A stretch of 64,000 nt of DNA from Pisolithus tinctorius (GCA_024663395.1 JANFAH010000030.1:558001-622000); one strand, 5' to 3'. Counted from the stretch's first letter, positions 35,090 through 48,200 are shown. The notes: generated by a model not told the origin, from the letters alone. Made by a program: numbers and translations.

Positions 35090-36600
35090 TCTACGAATTA
35101 TATTAGTCATTGCCATCATCATCGTTGTTGCCACCAGCACTGGTAGCCAGCCACAACCCGACTGCACTCACGCATTTCCGAAGGTACAGAGCGACTTATT
35201 CCTCTGTGTAGAATTTATCTTCTCAACCACATAACTAGCAATGATCGCACGGATGGGACCTTCTCCGAAGTTCTATTGCCTTACTGATGTCGGAAACCCT
35301 CCAAGGCAAAACCACCCAACTCCAAGTCCCTATCCAGCTCTCCGCTGTCATCTCCGGAGTCCGAGCGGGATGCCGATGCACCCCTTAAGCATTGTTACTA
35401 TGCGACGCTGTGCCGGAGGGCAGTGAGTACTCATTGGTATCTTATTAGGGAATTTTCAACTGTTTGCCTGGGTGTAGGAGCTGGTTTGGAACGGGCCCAT
35501 GACTTATCCAGGAGCAAGATATGGTGTCTAACAACTCGGACGTTTCGTGCCGTATATCACCCATTTTGTCGCCGTATCTACCGCTTTCTGGGCGTCTTGG
35601 ACTACTCGTCGAGCGCTTTCGAACGATGTGTCGTACATCGCAGTAGCTGCAGAGGCTCCTACGGTTGGTGGTTCTCTCACTTCTGGAATATAGTACAGAT
35701 CCAAATGACTGTAAGTACATTGCAGTAGACAGTATCGTTCAACGTCATCCCCATCAATTATTGACGCTGTCCACATCTTAGCTTTCGGGACCCGAAGCAT
35801 GATCGAGATGCTCCAGATGCCTCTCGAGTTCTTTTTTAACGTGGTAGGTGATCGTTTTTATAGTCCCGATGATAGACTCACCTTTACGGAGGTGGCATGC
35901 TTCCATGCCAGATTGCGTGTGGATATCAGCTAGGTGATCCAACATGTGGACATAGAAGTCCATAACCATGAGGGGGCATAGCCGACAAAATACCCATAGA
36001 CTCTCTGGAGAGATGATCTCCATATCCCCCAAATCTTTTACGCCCATGCGTGTCAATGGGTGCAGGAACACTTTCCGCCACTGTCGTCCCAGCTCCCTTT
36101 GTTCGAGCTCTGCTAAAAATTCCTCCAGAGAAGGATATGTGATGTGAGGGCTTGTCTCAATCTCTATGGCAGAAAAGATGGACGACGTCCCATCAGTGGG
36201 TACTGGATGCATGGCTAAGTGACGCTAATCCATGCATCAGAGACTCTATTTTACGCTGGCAGGTTGATCCGGCTGAACAGCTGAGGTGTAGTTATATGGA
36301 GATACTCATGCAAGAACACCATTGATGGCACCGTTGGAGACTAAGTGTATTGGTACGTACTACTAGGTTTTGTAGAAGGTTATCACCATCTCCTGAACTC
36401 AATCTTCATTTGGTGCAGGTATTGACCCTGACTGGGAAGCCGGTGCGGTGCATACTAATCTAATGTCGGTGAGTTCATGACTGAGATCTCTTACTCTTTG
36501 GGGTAGTATGCAAATCATGCCCACTCCCGGATCTTAGGAATTTGCCCACGTGACTCGTCCATCCTGTTGACTTAACACGAAAGATTTACCAGTACCAATG
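35090..36600. other. Mostly unassigned DNA with one coding-like minus frame
   Basis: The minus-strand frame 35778-36212 (YPSLEEFLAELEQRELGRQW, then VKDLGDMEIISPESLW) looks translated rather than random and is helical, perhaps a SAM-like fold, but I cannot assign it. Elsewhere in this 1.5 kb I see no gene. Confidence 0.3.
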
Positions 36601-36635
36601 CGTAATTCCCCCCACCCCTCAACTTCAAAACTACC

Positions 36636-38090
36636 ATGAGCTCTGAGTGTCTACCTGACCTTCCTAGTGTGGATCCCCATGTTGCCTTGAAGAGACGTCT
36701 CGCTGCACTTGAGGAACAAAATGCTCAGCTCCTGAAACAAGCAGCCAAGAAGCCGTATGCGAATAGCCAATGTTTTCATTGTTGCTCATAACCCTTCCCA
36801 CAGACGTACTGGTACTTATCTCCTTGAGGGGCGAGTGATACGTAGGCTCGTGAGCCTTGTCGATTGCGTTGAAGATCTAATTGGTGAATACGACCGACGT
36901 ACCATGCTTGCCGCTGAGAATGCAGTAAATATTGAATCTGTGCCTGCGTCCGACGAGTAAGTGCCCTGTTGACTTACGACAAGCCTATGCTGACTGCCTC
37001 ATGTGGTGATAGTGAACAGCGGGTTTTCCGATCTTGCAAGAAACTTATAAAACACTGTCCATCTGTCCGAAAAATGTTTGAATCCAACATGGATAGCTAC
37101 CAGATTTCCGCAATGTATAGCCAGGTAAGCCTCTGACCTCACCCTTTTCACTCGTGATACTATTTCTTCCACAAGCTCAATCGCGGAGCCGATGGCGCCA
37201 AAGGGGACGACACCTCCACTTTGAAACATGTCGTCATTTCATGGTTGATGGAACGGTGTCCAACCCTGAACCCCGTCCTTGACAGCCACAGAAAAAGCTC
37301 CCGGGGGTTCAATCACGAGGTCACTGGCCGTTTGTTATGTCCTGTTGATTATGACTGGGACAACCCATCGTAAGATCGTATTGCCACGGGTGGATTACTG
37401 CTAACATCTATGAGTCGTTCAGGGTCAAAGCAGGTATCCAGGAATACCATCCAGACTACCTAGTCACTGCGTATTCGTGGCCGTCCTTCCTTTACAAAGG
37501 CAAATATGACCCCAAGAACCCCACCGACGGCCTCTTTCAAGGGGAATTACTAATCAGGGTACGGCTCGCGTTTATCCATTTCCATTTTCACAACGAAATC
37601 CTAATAGGCTTTCCGATGCATCTTCACCTCGCCGAGCTCCGCAAATGCACCAGTGGACGGTGATCTGCATTCTTGCAAAGTACGAAGAATCAATAAGACA
37701 GACCGGATGCGATGCGACGTTGCTGGATTGTTGCAAATGCGGGCTGTTCAGCCCCAGGCAATAGCATATATCGCTGTCCAGGTGAGAAATAAACTACTGT
37801 TGACATTGCCACGCTGACTTGATTGGACTAGCTTCGCTTTGCATTATCAAGTTGTGAATCATGGTGTATCAAGGACGAAGATTTCGATTATGAGGTGTTT
37901 TATCAGAACATCGTTGACTACTTCGAGCAACCCGGTTCATCAGAAAGGGCGAAGGAGATTGATGATTTGCTTTTCACATGGAATCGGTAAGAAGCCACGT
38001 CACCATGGGGCAGTTGTAGATGACCGTAGTTTACAGATTGGTCTTCAGTCGCCGAGACATGACCTCCTACCGTCCCCTGCATATCAATAA
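36636..38090 (+). CDS. DUF6698 family protein, intact
   Basis: Exons by eye: 36636-36754, 36804-36956, 37013-37124, 37176-37369, 37423-37558, 37608-37781, 37832-37986 and 38030-38090. They sum to 1104 nt, giving 367 residues and stop TAA. The N-terminus is a short coiled coil (RRLAALEEQNAQLLKQAAKK). The family core follows: GRLLCPVDYDWDNPSVKAGI, EYHPDYLVTAYSWPSFLYKG and AFRCIFTSPSSA, then AIAYIAVQLRFALSS and a C-terminal helix EIDDLLFTWNR. All eight exons join in frame and no stop is needed, so the gene looks functional. The family is widespread, often multi-copy and uncharacterised in mushrooms; I infer but cannot show that it travels with transposons. A 245-bp tandem array begins shortly downstream. 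Confidence 0.8.
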
Positions 38091-38459
38091 ACTATCTGTG
38101 GCGTTGTCTAAGGCCAAGGCGTAGTTCGTTGGTGGTGACACTCTTCGGAATATCTGGCGAGGATCAGGCACCACCAGTGGAAGGTTGGTATTGTTGGTTT
38201 AATATTAGTGCTGCGTCGTAGTATGCAATGTAGTATACTGTGTAAGCAGTGTAGGAGCACTATGATATTATATGCCCCCGGTCACAGATTTGCAGCCTGA
38301 AAGTATCGTGTGCCAACAAACCGCGTGTAATTACCAAAGGTGCTTTTAGCATTGAGGGCATGAAGAGGTAATATATGCTATGCCTGGCGCATGGAGGGCA
38401 ATTGGCGAATGGAATTACATCCAGCTATGAAATCTACCTACTTTGCACTATACTCAGCG

Positions 38460-39440
38460 GACGTCATCACTTGGGCATGGTGTATAACTAATGGTTGAAG
38501 AGCCAAGAGTAATATCCAACGATGCTCGCCGTAGGGTAAAATAGCCATGCACACAAATATTTGACATCCGCCACAGGACAACCATGAGGTTTAGAGTTGG
38601 CGAGGGAGCAAGGGGTTCTACAGTACATATAACCTTACGATGGGCGAACGGTTTGGGATGTATGGGAAATGCGGGCATTGAGGTTCGAAATCCGCTGTAC
38701 CCGGCAGGTGCCATCACCTGGGCATGGGGTATAGTTAATAATTGAAGAGCCAAGAACGAAGCTCACCATAGTGTAAGTAACCACGTACATAAGTGTTCCA
38801 TGTTCTGCCACAGGACAACGATGAAGTTTAGATTTGGCAAGGGGACATAGTGTTTTAAGAGAGATATATGATTTTACGACGCAGGTTAAGGATTTGGGAC
38901 CTATGGGAAAGACGGGCATCGAGGTTCTAAACCCGCTAGGCTTGGCAGGTGTCGTCACTTCGGTATGGGGTAAAGTCAATGGTTGAAGAGCCAAGAACGA
39001 TATACAACGAAACCTGCCATAGTGTAAGTAGCCGTGCAGACAAATATTTGATGCTCACCACAGGACAACCATGGAGTTTAGAATTGGCAAGGGAGCATAG
39101 GGTTTTAAGGGTATATATGATTTTACGATGTAGGTGAAAGATTTGGGACATATCGGAAAAACGGGCATTGAGGTTCCAAATCCACTATGCTTGGCAGGCG
39201 TCGTCGCTTGGGCATGGGGTTAAGATAATGGTCAACAAGCCAAGAACAATATCCAACGAAGCTCACCATAGGCCAAATGGCTGTATACACAAAAGTTTGA
39301 CTCCTGTCGCAGGACAACCACGAAGTTCACAATTGGCCAGAGAACATAGGGTTCTAATGGTATATATCATCTTACGATACACCTTAGCAAATTTTATCAT
39401 ATTATGTACATTGCTCAGATTACAGCGCTCTATAAGGGAT
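38460..39440. repeat. Tandem array, four units of about 245 bp
   Basis: The phrase CRTCRCTTGGGCATGGGGTA and its variants begin at 38464, 38712, 38953 and 39202. Periods are 248, 241 and 249 bp. Each unit also carries CACAGGACAACCATG and GAGGTT(C)(C/T)AAA.CC(G/A)CT. The minus strand is partly open through each unit but I see no protein family. Confidence 0.85.
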
Positions 39441-39760
39441 AATCATAAAATTCCGTTTTCAGTGATGTAGCTAGGTGTCGCAAAAAAGTTAAGCGCCATA
39501 ACAATCCCGGCGGCTTGTCATGTGACTGAGATGCCTAATTCAATGGTATACCAATGGCAACATAATGATGTCTTAGGCTGACTTATTATGTTAATGCCAC
39601 AACAATACTCCATTAGGTATTAGAATGTGCACCTTAAGCCCAATGAATCATTGCAAGTGCATATCATGTGATTGCTATCAATTAGATTCAACCATCAATT
39701 ACATAATATTACTGGTTGTGACACTGAGACCTCATTCTCTTCACCTGCATCCTCTCCACC

Positions 39761-42700
39761 ATGCCACCCCATCGAAACTACCAGTGATCAAAAGAATCTT
39801 CTACTAAGCAACCTTGCAGGTACTGTGGGAACCTCTACCTGCTGCAAGGGATCAAAAGGCATGAAGGAAGCTGTGTGAAGGAGCTCCAGAACTGTGAAGA
39901 ACAGGTCAAACACAATAAGGCATACATACAGGATGTTCGTTGGGGTGAGGTGATCATTTTTATGAAATCCTCTCAACTGCCTGTTAACTTACAATGGTTG
40001 CCTACTAGCTAATATTGCTAAGGAAGCAGCCACTGTGATATCCTCATCATCAGTGCACCCTCGCATTGCTGGGTCTTCAGGTCCTGACTCTGCCATAGCT
40101 ACAATACCAGCGCCACTCAGACAGCCATCAGTAACAGTAGGCCCTTCACGATTTATTCCTGGTATGTAAACCACTAGTACGGCTCTTGCTGATGCTTACA
40201 TGTTACTGGACAGGATCACTGACTAGTTTTTCTCCCAATGAAGATGATGTGTTGATGGGCATGGCAGACCCTCGTGGTAGGGGTATGTCAGACTCAGGTA
40301 GGTTCAGAGTGTATGTGTCATCAGCTGGCATTTGAACTAATCTTTTGTTGCCTATATGATTATAGACTCTGACATGTCAATAACAGCCCATGTGATGGGT
40401 TGCTTGGTGAACTCTGCTGCACCAGATGCTGCAAATGACCATCCTCCTGACTTCAAGACTGAATTTCATCCCCATAGTAAGCACCTGACCCTTTTCCAAT
40501 CCACTGAAGAGTTCAGCCAGCAAAACCTTGAATGCATGCCCCCAGACTGTGAGCCCTGGTGCCCTTTTGCCTCAGAGGGTGATTACATCTTTGCCTCAAT
40601 TGCCATGGAAGCTGGGCTCAGCTCAAATCAAGTTGACTCCCTTCTCAAGTTGGTTCACTGTATAAGTCAAGGAACTGCAGGTGTCATGCTATGCAATGAT
40701 GTTGGGCTACATACTGCTTTGGATAGAGCAGTGGTGCAGTTAACACTGGTAAACTCTTTGTTACTGGCATGCTTTTGATGTTTGGCTTACTTCCCAGTCA
40801 TTTGTTAGTTCTCCAAGTTCAAAATAACTGTGCCCTATAAGGGCAATGACATGACATTCCCTGTCCATATCTGCCCTCTGTGGGACTGGGCCCTTGACCT
40901 CTTGCAAAATTCCTCCCTTGCACCACACTTTGTCTGGGATGCCCAACAGCTCTTCAAACATGATGGTGAGAGATATGAGTGCTTCTGCATGGAACCTTGG
41001 ACAGGCAATTGTTGGTGGGATATTCAAGTATGTTGTAATTAATGTTATCTCATACCACCGTGCTTTGTAAATTTACTATCCACTTTTTCATGTTGTGCCA
41101 ATAAAGTCACAGTTACCCAGTCATGTGGATAACATGGTCCCATTTGCATTTATAATTTATGCCAACAAGATGCAGCTATCATCCCATGGTACTGTCAAGG
41201 GTTACCCTGTTGTAGTGCATTGTGCGAACCTCCCAGTTCATGTTCACAATGGTGAGCAATATGGCAGTGGCTGTGTTGTGGGCTGGCTTCCAATTGTGAG
41301 TACCATGCCTTTGTTTTTGAGCAATAGCAAATAGATCTAATGGGTTTTACAGGTTCCTGAGCTTGCAAAAGAAGAGGGGAAGACTGGCTATGCAAACTTC
41401 AAATGTGTCATCTGGCATACAGCATTTTTTCAGCTCCTTGAGAAGGTTGCAGAGCTCTCAAAGGTCGGTTATCTTCATGAATGCTATGACAAGGTTCTCT
41501 GCTGGCTCTTCCCACTTGTCCTTATCCTGTCTGCTGACTATGAAGAACTGTAGGTACTAACTTCTCTGTGACCCAATTGTATTTACCAAGCCTTCCTAGC
41601 TGTGTGATGACCCTTATATGAGGCATGAAGTCCAAGTGCCCTTGCCTGTTTTGTCTGGTCCCCTTGGAGCGGCTTTGGGATCTAAAGAAGATATATGAAA
41701 TGCATACTACTGAGCAACACAAAAGAGCGCTGGCATTATTCAAAGAGAAGAAGATGGTTGGTGAGAAGAAATTGAAGTCCCTTGGGTTACATCCTGTCAA
41801 GGTAGGTCTTTGACACATGTACTATGTTTACAACTGACAGAATGTATGATAGAATGCTTTTTGGTCAGTAGAACATTCAGAGCCTGAACAGGCTGCCAGT
41901 TTTGAGCTGCTTCACTCCCTGCATGGTGGCATGGGAGGCAAGCACATCCATGGGGAACTCAGGATTGTCATCAGTGAGCTTGGCTGTGATTCTGAGACAC
42001 ATTTAGAAGCACAGTAAGAATCTACTTAGTCTGTGGAATGGGCTAACTGTCGTGCAGAGTCTCTACCTTTCCCTGTTGGCAAGGCCTCACACATTTCAAT
42101 ACAGTCATTCACATCACATTTTCCAATGGAAATAAAATGCAAGATCTCACCAGGGTAAGTCAATTAGGACATGTTTAAATGTAGTTCAACAGCTAACAAT
42201 CTCTCTGGTATAGCAATGTTTCTACACCTCCCTCAACATTTTGATGCTGATGATGTCTCGAGTTGGGTATTAGTTACTTTGTATGATCAGTAGCTACCTG
42301 CGACTCGATACCCTCATTGGACTTGATGTACACACTGAGAAGACTCTTGGTATGATCAAAGATGAACTTCTCATCTTCAGGGATGAACTAAAGGTATTCT
42401 GTTCGTCCAACTGTCTACTATCATGTAATGGTTTTCTATAACAGTTGTACCGATCCTTCGTGCATCATTTGGATGATATGGATCTGAAGGATAATTGGAA
42501 CTTTCCGAAGGCACATCTCTGGAGACACATTACCCATGACATTTGAAGCAAATGCATTGTTCATAACTACAGTGCCTGGCCCAATGAGAAAATGCATGGC
42601 CCACTCAAAGATGCATACCAGGATTGCTCAAATGGAAAGGATATTGCAGGGCAGGTACGATTTAAGTTCCTCTCACTTAGGCAATTGACTCATGATTTGT

Positions 42701-43123
42701 CACTCAGATTCTCCATGTTGACCACCACCAACTTGCAACCAAACTCATTCAGGCACACATCAATGCAGAAAACGAGCGTGTTAATGATGCTACCAACAAC
42801 AATGAGGACCACAACACAGTACTCGAAGGGAATGCCAAGCTTGGCACACCCCAGCAGACTCGCTCACTCTCTGATGTTGAGAACACTAACCAAAACCACT
42901 GGGTGTTTGATGGATTCTGTCAGAAGCTAGAAACTTTCCTCAACACTTGCCTCCCAACTTATGGGTTCCCCCTTGACAAGTGGATACAATTACAAGGAAC
43001 ACATACAGTATGTCCTCTCCCCTTTATATACAGACTTATCCACATTCCTCTGAAGATCTGGGAGTATCAATATTTGAAGGTCCAGTATGCTTCAATGGTG
43101 GACTGGGAGGTTGCCATGAACTA
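39761..43123 (+). mobile_element. Second Plavaka-type transposase gene, decayed and split by a retroelement
   Basis: Likely start ATG 39761. After a short intron comes a zinc-finger remnant YQYCGNLYLLQGIKRHEGSC, in which the first Cys of the usual C-x2-C seems to be Tyr. Later exons: ICPLWDWALDLLQNSSLAPH, CFCMEPWTGNCWWDIQ, ILSADYEEL, KCPCLFCLVPLERLWDL with HTTEQHKRAL, ENEKMHGPLKDAYQ-like PNEKMHGPLKDAYQ, and VQYASMVDWEVAMNY. In-frame stops: TGA 41619-41621 and TGA 42544-42546. The reading frame ends abruptly at the first base of the LTR at 43124. The whole segment is CpG-poor. It differs from the first Plavaka copy in sequence, so it is a separate lineage. Confidence 0.75.
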
Positions 43124-43858
43124 TGTCACGACCATGTGTTTACTCTAGGTCTTTACTCACTCCGCACCCTCTTCCGCTGGTCATTCGCTCACTCCGCACC
43201 AACTCCGCCCACCTTCTATCATCTACAAACCATCTCCGCTCTGACTGCTGTCGGACTTGTGTTGTTCTCTTACTGGACTGAGCGGACCGCTCTCTGAGTG
43301 GTCATGTGACCACCTTCGGACTTCTCCCTGACAGCGTGCAGCCAAGTACTCCGCAGCGTGCGCACTGCATGGTTCGGCGCCTGGACTGTCTCCTTTTCTG
43401 GATATTCTATGTTACCCGTTCGTATGTCCTCCGTCTACCCTTCATTCATCGTCTAGGAAGTTTTCACTTGAAAATTTCTGGGTCTCCGTATGTCAGTTCC
43501 GATTCCGGTTACTGTACCTCCGTAGTGGTATAAAAGCATGTAACATACTCTGCCATTCCTCAGTATGAATATCAACTTGGTTCCTACTCCCTCTGATTCC
43601 GCCTTCTGCCTGTCGGAGTTAACTCCGACTCTCTGTCTGTACTCTCCCTCTGAAATACGAGGGCTGAGATCGTGCAAGGGGGTAGCGCACGAGCTAAACC
43701 CGACGCCCTCACTCCGCTCTGCCTTTACTTCGGCGGTCTTCGTTCCTGCCAACACTCCGCTAGTCGGAGTTCTGTTCTTTCGTGTCGGACTTGCTTCCAG
43801 ACCCCTCCCCAGACCTTGTTAAGCGTCGGAGTTGGTCGGAGTAGGCCCGGACTTGACA
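43124..43858 (+). repeat. 5' LTR
   Basis: 735 bp, TGTCACGACC to CTTGACA. It aligns over its whole length with the 3' LTR with no large gap. In the first 320 or so aligned bases I count nearly 40 mismatches, and all are transitions. Confidence 0.9.
43529..43536 (+). promoter_or_regulatory. LTR TATA box
   Basis: TATAAAAG, conserved in the 3' LTR at 50950-50957, about 330 bp before the LTR end. Likely core promoter for the genomic RNA. Confidence 0.6.
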
Positions 43859-43919
43859 GTATATTCGTACTCACACTTGTACGATCTCGCTTTCTGCCTT
43901 CCAAAAAACTTACGCTGTT

Positions 43920-45203
43920 ATGAGAACTCAAGCTCAATCCCAGAGAGAGGTCGCTGAGAACCTTGCTGTAGCGCTGGCTAATCCGCGTCGACTCCCTTCC
44001 ATCGTTGAACAGTTCCAGTCCTTCTCCGCTCGACGCCACTCTTGCGCTGAAGGCGAAAGTGCTTCACAAGCTGGTCGTTCCGACCTCCACCCATCAGCCT
44101 TCCATACTCCGCCTCCTCGTAACCGAGATGATGAACCTGACCCTGACCCTGATTATCCTGATGGTGATCCTGATGGCGGGGGCAGCGGTGACGGGGATGT
44201 CCCCGAAGACCTGGCTGAGCCACCAGAGGATCCCCTCGTAGCTCTTGCTAGAGCTGTCCATGCACTTGCGCGGTCTAGTTCGCGCACTGGGGACTCTGCT
44301 CCGAAAACCAAGGTCCGCGAGCCCAACACCTTCGACGGCTCCGACCCAAAGAAACTCCACGAGTTCCTCATGCAGTGCGAGTTGAACTTCCAAGACCGCC
44401 CCCGCGCATTCCACTCCGACAGAGCAAAAGTTACCTTCGCTCAGTCTTATCTCAAGGGTATGGCTCTGGCTTGGTTCGAGCCAGATCTACTAAATCCCGA
44501 CAACTATGACTGCCTGCTCTGGATGGATGACTATCATGAGTTCTTACAAGAGCTCACAACTAACTTCGGTCCGCATGATGCCATAGCGGATGCCGTCCAA
44601 CAACTCGAGAACCTCACCATGAAAGATGGTTCTCGAATTACCAAATACGTTGTGGAGTTCAATCGTTGGGCTTTGCAGGTCAAAGACTATGGTGTCGGCG
44701 CACTCCGCCACCGCTTCTATAGCAGACTTCCAGACCGCATCAAGGATGAGATCGCTTGCATCGGAAAACCTTCTACCCTCGCACAACTCCACAAACTCGC
44801 TCAGACCATCGATGCGCGCTACTGGGAGCGTAAAGCAGAGATTTCGCGCACCACTAAGTCCACCACTGACAAGTCGCAGTCCTCCAACTCCGACAATAAG
44901 TCTAAGTCATCGTCCTACGCCTCCGCTCCGAAATCCGACGCAAAGGGCAACGGCAAGCAGAAAGATCCGCCAAAGTCCGACGTGTCGAAGTCCAACATTG
45001 CCCACCTATTGGGTAAGGATGGCAAACTCACCTCCGCTGAACGCCAGCGCAGGATGAAAAACAACCTCTGCCTCTTCTGTGGTGAGCCTGGCCACTCCGC
45101 TAAAGACTGTCCCAAGTCTACCTCCCGCGCAGCCAAAGCCCGTGCCGCTACGGCTGAAGCTCCGCCTGCTCCACCCGCGGAGAAGGCAGAGCCAAAAAAT
45201 TAG
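43920..45203 (+). CDS. gag: Gag polyprotein of the Ty3 element
   Basis: 427 residues. The N-terminal part is acidic and proline-rich (DDEPDPDPDYPDGDPDG). The Ty3-type capsid region follows at about residues 140-300 (FDGSDPKKLHEFLMQCELNF, FAQSYLKGMALAWFEP, YRSFLT-like RFYSRLPDRIKDEIA). A Ser/Lys-rich linker leads to one CCHC zinc knuckle CLFCGEPGHSAKDC near residue 383. Forms the virus-like particle and binds RNA. The frame is fully open and CpG-rich, unlike the second half of the element. It ends at TAG 45201-45203, with pol in the -1 frame. Confidence 0.9.
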   Translation: MRTQAQSQREVAENLAVALANPRRLPSIVEQFQSFSARRHSCAEGESASQAGRSDLHPSAFHTPPPRNRDDEPDPDPDYPDGDPDGGGSGDGDVPEDLAEPPEDPLVALARAVHALARSSSRTGDSAPKTKVREPNTFDGSDPKKLHEFLMQCELNFQDRPRAFHSDRAKVTFAQSYLKGMALAWFEPDLLNPDNYDCLLWMDDYHEFLQELTTNFGPHDAIADAVQQLENLTMKDGSRITKYVVEFNRWALQVKDYGVGALRHRFYSRLPDRIKDEIACIGKPSTLAQLHKLAQTIDARYWERKAEISRTTKSTTDKSQSSNSDNKSKSSSYASAPKSDAKGNGKQKDPPKSDVSKSNIAHLLGKDGKLTSAERQRRMKNNLCLFCGEPGHSAKDCPKSTSRAAKARAATAEAPPAPPAEKAEPKN

Positions 45204-45238
45204 TCCGCTCCTCCAGGGAGCTCGCACAGCCTGGAGGA
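45194..45238 (+). promoter_or_regulatory. Predicted -1 ribosomal frameshift signal between gag and pol
   Basis: The heptamer A AAA AAT (45194-45200), in the gag frame, lies directly before the gag TAG. A slip of one base back enters the pol frame, which is open from there. Eight bases after the heptamer, TCCTCCAGG (45209-45217) pairs perfectly with CCTGGAGGA (45230-45238) around a 12-base loop. Slippery site, spacing and stem all fit the standard arrangement. Confidence 0.65.
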
Positions 45239-48200
45239 AGCATTGACACCAACTGTGCGCAACCGGACATCCGACTCAATGCGTCCGCTCTTTCTAGTCC
45301 CAATTCCTTACTTCCGTCTGTAACTCTTCTGGATTATTCTGTTGATACTGTTTCTGCATTGATCGATTCTGGTTCTTCTCATTGTTTTGTAGACCCGTCT
45401 ATAATCAAAAAATATGCCATTTCTGTTTCCTCCATTTCTCCGCCAATTCCACTCCGCTTGTTTGATGGTAGTACAAATGCTGTCATTTCCCAAGAAGTAG
45501 ATCTTTCCCTCCGCTTTCCTTCCGGCGATGTCAATTCCGTTTCATTTTATGTTACTCCGTTGGATTCTTCATGTTCGCTGGTATTAGGACACAACTGGCT
45601 CGCCTGCTTCAATCCGTCGATTGACTGGGTACTAGGCAGTATATCGTTCAAACCACCGCTACATGGAATGCCGACGCCCCAGGCGCCTTCGTCACCCTCC
45701 GCTGCGACCTCCGCTCCGGACCCGACACCCTCTGCTCCATCTGCAGCTCCGACTGCACCTCCGACAGACTCGCCGCGCTCCGCTCCGCTCGTCTCACTCA
45801 TCAATGCTGCTGTGTATGTCAGAGCCTGTGCTCTCCCTGGCTCTAGACAGTTCCGCTTACAGCTCTCCACTGATGATGTGAAGCTTCGTGTGTCCTCCGC
45901 TTCTACTCTGCCTCCTGACCTCTCCTCGGTTCCTCCTGAGTATCACGAGTTTGCCGACGTCTTTAGTAAAGACAAGGCCACAGAACTTCCGCCACACCAC
46001 TCGTTCGATCTCAAGATCGACCTCGAGGAAGGAGCTTCTCCACCCATTGGTACAATCTACTCTCTTTCTCCGCCAGAGCTTGAAGCTCTCCACACCTTTA
46101 TTGACGAGCATCTTGGCTATGGTTTCATCAAACAGTCCACCTCTGCTCACAGTGCCCCTGTCCTCTTCGTAAAGAAGAAGGACGGTTCACTCCGCCTCTG
46201 TGTAGACTATCGAGGACTCAACAAAATCACGAAAAAAGATCGCTATCCGCTGCCGCTCATCTCCGACCTACTCAACTCCCCAAGCCGCGCTAAAGTCTAC
46301 ACCAAGATCGATCTCCGCCATGCCTATCACCTGGTCTGCATAGCAGACGGAGATGAATGGAAGACCGCTTTCCGCACTCGTTATGGTTCTTACGAGTGGC
46401 GGGTAATGCCATTCGGTCTGACTAATGCACCTGCGGCTTTCCAGCGATTCATCAACAGCATCTTTGCAGATATGCTTGATGTCTGCGTTGTGGTATACCT
46501 CGATGACATCCTAATCTATTCGCAGGACATGGAGTCGCATCGCGAACACGTAAAAGAGGTACTCCGCTGCCTTCGAAAGCATGGCCTTTATGCCAAGCCA
46601 GAAAAGTGCAAGTTTCACTCCGACTCCGTCGAGTACCTCGGTTATGTTCTTTCTCCCTCCGGTCTCACCATGTCCGCTGAGAAGGTTCAGGCAGTCCGCG
46701 ACTGGCCTGAGCCGCGGAAGGTGCGAGACATCCAGTCTTTCCTCGGTTTCGCAAATTTCTACAGACGATTCATTAATAACTACTCCGACATCGTTGTCCC
46801 ACTCACTCGCCTCACACGAAAGGGTGCTCCTTGGAACTTCTCCGAGGAGTGCCACTCCGCTTTCCTCTGCCTGAAGGATGCCTTCAGCTCCGCTCCTATT
46901 CTCACTCACTGGGTTCCTGACGCTCCACTTACAGTGGAAACCGACGCCTCCGACTATGCCATAGCTGGCATTTTGTCGCTCACCTGCTCCAACGGTGAAC
47001 TCCGCCCAGTTGCTTTCTACTCCCACACCATGACCATGCCAGAACTCAACTATGATACCCATGACAAGGAGCTGCTGGCCATCTTCAAGGCCTTCTGCCA
47101 TTGGTGGCACTACCTAGAAGGCTCCACCTTACCTGTCGACATGGTGATGGACCACAAAAACCTTGAGTACTTTTCCACTTCTAAGGTTCTCACCCATCGA
47201 CAGGCCCGCAGGTCAGAGTACCTTTCCCAGTTCAACCTCTCTATCTGCTTCTGACCTGGCCGCTTGGGAGCCAAGCCCGATGCACTTATGTGCCATTGGG
47301 ACATCTACCCAAAAGGGGGGGATAGGGACTATGTGCAGGTAAATCCTCACAATCTCTGCCCTATGTTTACACAGGAACAGCTTGTGTCGTCCCTCCATAC
47401 CACCACCCTCATGGCACCTGTGCTCTGTGCTGCCATGGTCTTCAATGTCAAGTGCTTGCACTCCGACATCATCTCCGCCCTACCCTCCGACCCTGTCTCC
47501 ACCAACCACCTTCCAACTCTGACTAAGCCTCAGTGGTCCCTGGACTCTGATGGTCTACTCCGCCTTGACGGTCGCATCTTTGTCCCTGACATTGATGATC
47601 TCCACCTCCAAGTGCTTCAGTTTAAGCATGACCACCCTCTGGCAGGCCATTTCGGGCAAAACCACACCCTAGAACTCGTCCACAGGGACTACATGTGGCC
47701 TAACCTCCACTCTGACATGAGAGAATATGTCAGGTCCTGCACCGCCTGTGGATGCAGAAAAACTCCGTGCCACCACCCTTATGGTCTACTGAAGCAACTC
47801 CCTGTCCCAGAGAGATCTTGGAACTCCATCTCCATGGACTTCATCGAACACCTCCCCAACTCCAATGGTTACTCTGCCATCCTCATGGTAGTGGACTGCC
47901 TCTCAAAGCAAGCGGTGTTCATCCCCACCCATGACTCCATCACCTCCACCAAACTCACTAAGCTCTTCCTTACCCATGTCTTCTCCAAGCACAGGGTACC
48001 AGCTAATGTCACCTCTGACAGAGGTCCCGAGTTTGCCTCTCACTTCTTCCCCTCCCTAGGAAAGGCCCTTGATATGTGCCTTCACTTTACTTCGGGTTAC
48101 CACCCAGAAGGCGATGGCCAGACTGAGCAGATGAACCAGACCCTCAAGCAGTACCTCCGCATCTACTGTAATTACCAACAAGACAACTGGGCTGAGCTTT

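Noticed and set aside
36251..36290. GGCAGGTTGATCCGGCTG considered as the start of an 18S rRNA gene
   Set aside because: Only a short, imperfect similarity; the following bases do not continue as rRNA.
38460..39440. Regularly spaced repeats considered as a CRISPR array
   Set aside because: Units of about 245 bp repeat along their whole length with no constant short repeat and variable spacer; the genome is eukaryotic.
43978..44414. Minus-strand open frames over gag
   Set aside because: They are shadows of the CpG-rich gag frame; codon pattern and motifs support only the plus strand.
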